From JAXGQE01 sp040766585 (lineage in GTDB: Bacteria; Bacillota; SLNR01), in the NCBI GenBank assembly GCA_040766585.1, contig JAXGQE010000001.1:124001-188000 (forward strand): DNA of 64,000 nucleotides, read 5' to 3'. The notes beneath the pieces were generated by a model. That model saw only the letters and a list, made by a program, of their open reading frames with translations. It searched no databases and had not been told where the DNA came from. The position numbers and the translations under genes are program-made. Below, piece by piece: positions 59,146-64,000 of the stretch (position 1 is its first letter; every line of letters starts with the position of its first letter).

Positions 59146-59652
59146 TCACACTAACTTGGTCAGTTCATAGATTCTCTCCCACTTTTCAAGCTGCAATAGT
59201 GGCTTGGTCTTATCGTTATACGGCATGACAAGCAGAGCTCTAAGATCATATCGGACTATAAAAGCTCTCCAGTCTTTGTCATTCTCAAACTTAAATCGCT
59301 CGTTGGACAAAGCAATAAAATCGTTGAAGTAGAACAGGTCCTGCCGTGCATTAAATATCCCATAGTACACGGGCTTCGTCAGATCCAAGGTATACAGTTT
59401 CTTATTGAATACGGAATAAGAAGTAAACTGATGCTCCTCAGGGATCACATGCGTAAGGCGCCTAATATCTCGCTGTAAACCCCAGGCAGGCACTAAAGCT
59501 AATAGAAATCCGAAAACTGGTAAATAATATCTGTCAGCAATATTTGGTTTAGTATAAGCATTATAGAGTATTGGCCCCACAAGGCAAATTACCAGTAGAA
59601 TAAACCCACTTATGGCACGCACTCGCCACACTTGCGATAGATATATCTTCAC
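59146..59652 (-). CDS. Membrane protein after Rhs tip 4, possible immunity gene
   Basis: A 168-residue protein with two N-terminal helices (~12-31, ~43-60) and a soluble ~105-residue domain (YSVFNKKLYTLDLTKPVYYGIF...). Its ATG overlaps the stop of the upstream Rhs fragment (ATGA), the tight coupling typical for toxin and immunity pairs. Family not recognised. Confidence 0.55.
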   Translation of the reverse strand: MKIYLSQVWRVRAISGFILLVICLVGPILYNAYTKPNIADRYYLPVFGFLLALVPAWGLQRDIRRLTHVIPEEHQFTSYSVFNKKLYTLDLTKPVYYGIFNARQDLFYFNDFIALSNERFKFENDKDWRAFIVRYDLRALLVMPYNDKTKPLLQLEKWERIYELTKLV

Positions 59653-60113
59653 TGATCGCGCCCTCCGAATAAGCTGATGACAGACTGGAGAATTGATACA
59701 TTCCCACCTGTAGCAAGATTAGCTATAAATGCTGCGCCTATATCAACACCATTAACACCTATTGACGGCATAGCTGTTGTGACTATTGAAGCTGCTCCTA
59801 CTCCAGCAATACCGCTAAGCACGCCAGCAACGGCAGAATACCGTATTTCCTTCCAACTTACATAATCAGCAAAACTTTCGCACTCACTGGCAGTTTTCCC
59901 CACCTGCATGGCATCAAAATATGCGGTACCGGTCTCTTCCCGGATCACACCGCGAAACTCCACATCGCTGGAGGCAGAGTCCGCCGGGAATGTGAAGGTC
60001 ACTTCATACCGCTCCCAGTCATTGGTGCCTGAGATGTAATCCGAGTAGACAAACACGAAGTTATTGGCACTGTCTTTGCCGCCTATGTTGTTGATCTTGA
60101 TGATACCGTATAT
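59649..60113 (-). pseudogene. Displaced Rhs fragment with distinct tip (module 4)
   Basis: Open frame without start signal, beginning inside a carbohydrate-binding-like region (INNIGGKDSANNFVFVYSD, DWERYEVTFTFPADSASSDVEF, GTAYFDAMQVGKT) that is not the YD core of the other modules, then passing to a hydrophobic glycine-rich tip (VLSGIAGVGAASIVTTAMPSIGVNGVDIG). Upstream frame closes near 60131. Confidence 0.6.
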
Positions 60114-60260
60114 ATTTGAGAATTCCTATTCTTGTAATGAATGGATATTTCCTTCCTGATTTTCTATTTTCATGATAATGGATCCATTTCATCCTCTATG
60201 CATGCGAGTGTTTCATTCCGACTCCGAAAAAGTGACAAGGTTCCAACACAATACGCACAC

Positions 60261-60291
60261 AAAAAGGAGACTGGAATTTCTTCCAATCTCC
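60261..60291 (-). terminator. Terminator after tRNA-Thr remnant C
   Basis: Minus-strand GGAGATTGGAA pairs with TTCCAGTCTCC (one G-U pair, 4-nt loop) and is followed by TTTTTGTG. Confidence 0.88.
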
Positions 60292-60308
60292 CGAACCATT
60301 GTCATATA

Positions 60309-60360
60309 TGGAGCCGATGATGGGACTCGAACCCGCAACCTGCTGATTACGATTCAGCTT
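60309..60360 (-). other. tRNA-Thr(CGT)-like 3'-half remnant C
   Basis: Minus-strand CTGA-ATCGTAA-TCAG anticodon arm (anticodon CGT), AGCAGGTTGCGGGTTCGAGTCCC, end ATCATCGGCTCCA. D arm and 5' strand are absent. The T stem has mismatches, so the 3' end was probably exchanged. Region 60131-60612 otherwise contains only GGCAACG repeats (60460-60480) and no gene. Confidence 0.7.
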
Positions 60361-60612
60361 AAGTCATATTTTCCATGTTTTTCATTAACCCCATAACTAG
60401 GTATATCAATGTTTTGAGCGCTTCTATACTATCTCAAAATCACTGGTATTCAAGAAAAATGGCAACGATTTGGCAACGATTGTTCACTATCCGTTCCTCA
60501 CGATTCACAGCGGTATTTGATGATATGAACGGGTGTCATCGACAGATGTAATTCGATTCTCACATCATGCAGACTTTTCTCTCCTGAGAATATCAACCAA
60601 AATGAAGAGATC

Positions 60613-62166
60613 TCACTGCTTTATGCTGTCAGATTCCGTCTCTCTCTGATCTTCCTGATATCCACCTTGCCACACATTCAATGCTTTGTGCACCTTCACA
60701 ATCATTTCCTCTTTGTTCATCGGCAACCTCTCCAGATCTTCCCACTCCAATCCTTCCCATATAATCTCCGGTATTACTCCGGCTATACCTGGAATATACC
60801 TTTTCATCCATCGCTGCATTTCATCTTTGAAATCACCTGGTGTATATCCCATACTGTAAAACGATTCCTCTTCTTCCACCAGAGCAAATACCTGAGGCAC
60901 TTCTGCTGAATTGGGCTTCTCATAGTAGATGTTTGGTTTCTTGTACTCCAATTGGCTGCATAGAAGAATCTGGAGCTCAATGGTCATCTCCCGCACTCCA
61001 ATGACCACTCGTATCCCTTCCTGCCATCTCTTTTCTCCATCGCCCATGTGCTTTCCCATGAATGAATTCAAGAGATAACGATGTTTCAAAAACAATTCTT
61101 CGGTTATAGTATCTGCTTCAATCACCAGCACAGTAACTTCACTGTCTTCTTCTTCAAGGTTATATACATCCATATTAGCTTCATGTGCATTTTCAATGCT
61201 ACCAAGGTATCTGTAATGGTCTGATATCAAAAATTCCTTGATCTGATAAAGAAAAGATCCTTTTTCGACGTCTGCTGCATCATAACGATTCACTTTTTGA
61301 GGCTTCTTCTTTCGCCAATCCATGAAAAATATGTCCGGCCAGTCCAAGCCTTTCCAGACGTGCTCCGGTTCCTGATACCCCCCAGATAAAAAGTACTTCT
61401 TGATCCAAGGGGTCACTTCATCCAAAAAAACATCGGGCTTATATGCCTTTGTGTATAATTTCATCTCTTCTTCAACTAATGCATATACTTGAGCACCTTG
61501 AACGTCTCTAATCTCCTTCTTATGAATCTTCAATGTGCTCAACAGAATTCTAAGAGGTATCGACATTTCTCTGACGAAGATTACTGTTCTCATCCTCTTT
61601 ATCCAGTCTAGATTAGATTTCCCAATGTAGGAAGCCATAAATGAATAAAAGAGATATCTATGTTGAAGAAGCATATCCATCGAAAAAAGCTCTGTCCTGA
61701 TAAATAGTACAGTCTCCCTTTTGGTTTGCAGGTTCCTGGCATAAACCTCCATGATGGCATTCATATTGTTCTCAATTACTCCTAGAAAATCATACCCATC
61801 CGATATAAGCTTATCAGACAAAAATGCTGCAAAATTCGGGCAACTTTTTCCTGAAACGCTATATCGGTAAGCTTCACTAAGTTTACCACTGCCCAAATCG
61901 AAAGAACTTGTTTGATGATATGGATGTCTTGATTGCAATATCCCCATACCAAATATACTAGCCAATACGAAAAGAGAAGCCGTAAGGGCAACCCAACGCA
62001 ATAAGTCAGTCTCTTCACCTATGTATGTCACCCAAAAGAGTATTGCAGCTGCAACTACAAAAAAAACAGAAGCTAAATATAGTAGTACTCCGTAATAGAA
62101 TGACACTCTAGCATCTGAATTGTTGCCCAAAACTAAACCCCCATTCAATGATTCTTTATTAATCAC
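60613..62166 (-). CDS. 517-residue membrane protein with internal duplication, unknown family
   Basis: Two helices near the N-terminus (~25-50, ~57-78) anchor a large cytosolic part that contains one domain twice: copy 1 at ~150-290 and copy 2 at ~340-480. Each has an RHRYL-SFM element, a V-VREM-I-L-ILL strand/helix, ALVEEE--Y--GY-P--F-DE---W-KKY, and WEGL or WKGLDWPD. I do not recognise a family or catalytic motif. The gene is AT-rich, lies between Rhs pieces, and a decayed second copy is at 54.4-55.9 kb. Could be an immunity or regulatory protein of the Rhs locus. Confidence 0.75.
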   Translation of the reverse strand: MINKESLNGGLVLGNNSDARVSFYYGVLLYLASVFFVVAAAILFWVTYIGEETDLLRWVALTASLFVLASIFGMGILQSRHPYHQTSSFDLGSGKLSEAYRYSVSGKSCPNFAAFLSDKLISDGYDFLGVIENNMNAIMEVYARNLQTKRETVLFIRTELFSMDMLLQHRYLFYSFMASYIGKSNLDWIKRMRTVIFVREMSIPLRILLSTLKIHKKEIRDVQGAQVYALVEEEMKLYTKAYKPDVFLDEVTPWIKKYFLSGGYQEPEHVWKGLDWPDIFFMDWRKKKPQKVNRYDAADVEKGSFLYQIKEFLISDHYRYLGSIENAHEANMDVYNLEEEDSEVTVLVIEADTITEELFLKHRYLLNSFMGKHMGDGEKRWQEGIRVVIGVREMTIELQILLCSQLEYKKPNIYYEKPNSAEVPQVFALVEEEESFYSMGYTPGDFKDEMQRWMKRYIPGIAGVIPEIIWEGLEWEDLERLPMNKEEMIVKVHKALNVWQGGYQEDQRETESDSIKQ

Positions 62167-62213
62167 AGCTTCATATTTTACATAGGCTTTCTATGTTTCG
62201 TCAACCGAAAAAG

Positions 62214-62420
62214 CTAATACATATATTTTCTTTCAAGATATCGTATGGTTGTATGACCGACATAATTATATATAATGAAGAATATAACAAATGACCAAAA
62301 GTATCTATCATCATACTTTGAAGAGTTTAAGATTTGGAGAAAAGCACATCCGATAAGGGTAGCTATTCCCATTAAAATTCTTGCTGCTCGTATTCCTATT
62401 TCAATTATTTTATTGTTCAT
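62214..62420 (-). CDS. Small two-helix membrane protein after Rhs, possible immunity gene
   Basis: A 68-residue protein with helices at ~10-30 and ~40-58. GGAAG 8 nt before the ATG at 62420; a longer frame to 62474 has no such site. Stands between the Rhs gene end and the 517-residue protein gene. No family recognised. Confidence 0.5.
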   Translation of the reverse strand: MNNKIIEIGIRAARILMGIATLIGCAFLQILNSSKYDDRYFWSFVIFFIIYNYVGHTTIRYLERKYMY

Positions 62421-62770
62421 TCGGATTTCTTCCTCCACTACTATCTTCATCCCAGTTACGTTTAGTGGTCCCAAATTATTTTCCTATTTCAAACCATTAA
62501 TCCACCTCGGCTAAATCAAAACATATTAGATCTACTCTTCTATCCCGATGCCCCAATTCAATTTATCCTTCTGTCGATATAAATCGTATGCTAATTTTTA
62601 TTAACTAAACACAAAACAAAATGCAATCAATTCTCCTAAGGACATACTTTATGACTTAAACATCATCAACGTTTTCAAAATAGGCTAAAAAAGTCTGGTA
62701 TCTTCAACAATAGTAGCTAGCTATTTGCAAAACAAATAAAGTGCTGTGAATAAGCTCTATGTAAAGTGGG
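62421..62770. other. AT-rich gap without recognised feature
   Basis: About 350 bp after the Rhs stop codon with no supported gene, promoter or terminator. The composition is clearly lower in GC than the Rhs core. Confidence 0.4.
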
Positions 62771-64000
62771 TTACTGCATCATAAATAGAGCCGTACCTCC
62801 GCCGCCATGACTACTGGAAAATTGATTCCCTGTGTTATGAAACCAACCAGAACCGAGATCGTAGCCTCTATCCATAATATGTTCAGTTCCTATTCCTAGA
62901 AGTTCAGTACCTGCGGTTTTAGAAAAGCCAGCTATTGTTAAGATCGATTTATTTGAATGACCAAGTTTTGAACCAAGTGTACCCGTGCATAAATACACGA
63001 AAGTTGCAACAGTAAAGTCCTTACACCATTTTACCCCATCGAAAATCCAGTTTTCGCCATCAAATTGATTCAGTGATGCATAAATCGCACCCGCTGTAAT
63101 CGCCGCAGCTTTCACTAATGATGTGGCAGCAAAAATTGCACCGTATGCTGCTCCTCCTACTGCTGATTGCAGAACTCCATCTGCAATTGGTTTCCTAAGC
63201 ATAGCATTAGAGATTATCCTAGACACAAACCCGATCGTAAACCCAATTGCTGCCCCACTAATAACAACAGGTACTGCATCCCCATTTGCATCTTTCCTCA
63301 CCACTGGGTTGTTGTCGCAGTAGGCAAAAAGGTTTTTTTCTGTCAGACTCATAGGGGCGAAACATGACATCGATGCCTGATCCGCATTGATGAACCGCCC
63401 AACCTCCGGATTGTAGTAGCGGCTGTTCAGGTAGTATAGCCCTGTCTCTGTATCGTAACGGTAACTCCGGTAGCGGTAGGGATTGAGTGCCCCAACGGTT
63501 GAAGCCTGCGACCCAGTGATGCTGACTTCCTTACCCCAGGTATCGTAGGTGTATTCCACCACCACAGCACCGGTGCTATCCAGGATGCGAATGATGTCGC
63601 CCTGGGCGTTTTTCACATAATAGTAATTCACTCCGTTGTACTTGAGCCCGAACAGGTCCCCCGCTCCGTTATAGTAATAGTAGAGGGTGTTGGTTCCGTC
63701 GCTTTCCCAGGTCACCCGGTTTCCTACCAGGTGGTAGTTGGTGACAGTGCTTCCCACGGTCTTCTTCGTCCGGATCCCCCGGTCGTTGTATTCATAGGAT
63801 GCACTGAGTCCGGTCTTTGCCGCACTTTCCAGCTGCCGCCCCCGATCCCATGTGAAGGTCAGGCCATTAATGTAGCTTAGAGGATTCCCTACACTGTCGT
63901 AAGTGATGGTCGCCCCGTCATAGCCGGTCAGCTTATCCTCCCACACCGCATCGTAACTGTACCCGATGGTATCGATCAGAGTCCCCGGATCACCGATTGT
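62771..64000 (-). CDS. Rhs/YD-repeat protein, C-terminal part (runs off the window)
   Basis: 409 visible residues, open at the right edge. Residues ~1-215 are YD-repeat core (LTGYDGATITYDSVGNPLSY, YYVKNAQGDIIRILDSTG) ending with NPYRYRSYRYDTETGLYYLNSRYYNPEVGRFINADQ-type marker; in two further modules of the array the same marker precedes a variable tip. The tip here (~240-409) is glycine-rich and hydrophobic (GAAIGFTIGFVSRIISNAM, GGAAYGAIFAATS) and ends FSSSHGGGGTALFMMQ. Its first third resembles the tip of module 1. Rhs proteins are large secreted or wall-bound polymorphic toxins; whether this tip is toxic cannot be told. Confidence 0.85.
   Translation of the reverse strand, partial: TIGDPGTLIDTIGYSYDAVWEDKLTGYDGATITYDSVGNPLSYINGLTFTWDRGRQLESAAKTGLSASYEYNDRGIRTKKTVGSTVTNYHLVGNRVTWESDGTNTLYYYYNGAGDLFGLKYNGVNYYYVKNAQGDIIRILDSTGAVVVEYTYDTWGKEVSITGSQASTVGALNPYRYRSYRYDTETGLYYLNSRYYNPEVGRFINADQASMSCFAPMSLTEKNLFAYCDNNPVVRKDANGDAVPVVISGAAIGFTIGFVSRIISNAMLRKPIADGVLQSAVGGAAYGAIFAATSLVKAAAITAGAIYASLNQFDGENWIFDGVKWCKDFTVATFVYLCTGTLGSKLGHSNKSILTIAGFSKTAGTELLGIGTEHIMDRGYDLGSGWFHNTGNQFSSSHGGGGTALFMMQ

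Noticed and set aside
60172..60396. 74-codon plus-strand frame containing ADDGTRTRNLLIT
   Set aside because: This peptide is the antisense reading of a tRNA 3' half and recurs as a false gene in many genomes.

Overview
The window looks like a chromosomal segment of a Gram-positive anaerobe of the Clostridia type. Pointers to this are Shine-Dalgarno sequences before nearly every gene, a V-type ATPase operon in the Enterococcus hirae ntp order, the walJ-htrA-CxxH-rlmH cluster, CW_binding_2, LysM/G5/M23 and YtxH proteins, and moderate GC. The rotor subunit of the ATPase keeps the Na+-binding residues known from E. hirae, which suggests sodium bioenergetics. That host assignment is inference, not proof.

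Layout. 0-2.7 kb: end of an SLC13-like transporter, a persulfide dioxygenase/rhodanese fusion and two YeeE/YedE half-transporters (sulfur handling). 2.7-5.7 kb: an ABC-2 exporter operon ending in its TetR regulator, with a well-formed promoter and palindromic operator. 5.8-12.5 kb: a minus-strand catabolic cluster (CoA-transferase, two imidase/PgdA-like deacetylases, S9 peptidase, isochorismatase-type hydrolase, a membrane protein, a VOC protein). 12.6-20.6 kb: purC with DUF1846, an amidohydrolase with a UroD-like protein, a 46-residue desulforedoxin-like protein, a baeRF protein and a class II photolyase. 20.7-23.7 kb: rlmH, a convergent and diverged rlmH paralogue, CxxH/CxxC protein, HtrA and WalJ. 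24-32.7 kb: nine V-ATPase genes. 33-40.6 kb: M23 endopeptidase, PatB, YtxH pair, and a four-gene FAD/Fe-S amine or amino-acid dehydrogenase operon. 40.6-42.0 kb: a complete ISL3-type insertion sequence with 8-bp target duplication. 42-53.8 kb: surface and secreted proteins (CW_binding_2, a 14-unit MORN protein, PHP hydrolase), a GH1 glucosidase, an ADP-ribosylglycohydrolase-like protein without metal motifs, and a YhfT-like membrane protein.

51-64 kb is accessory DNA. It holds the end of an Rhs/YD-repeat gene running off the right edge and, downstream of it on the same strand, at least three displaced Rhs C-terminal pieces, each followed by a small gene that could be its immunity partner. Interleaved are a 517-residue membrane protein of unrecognised family with an internal tandem duplication, a decayed second copy of it, and several 3'-half tRNA remnants, three of which are directly followed by intrinsic terminators. 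These look like scars of site-specific integration or recombination.

The points most worth following up are the two RlmH-like proteins with complementary defects, the Rhs tip array, and the duplicated 517-residue family.
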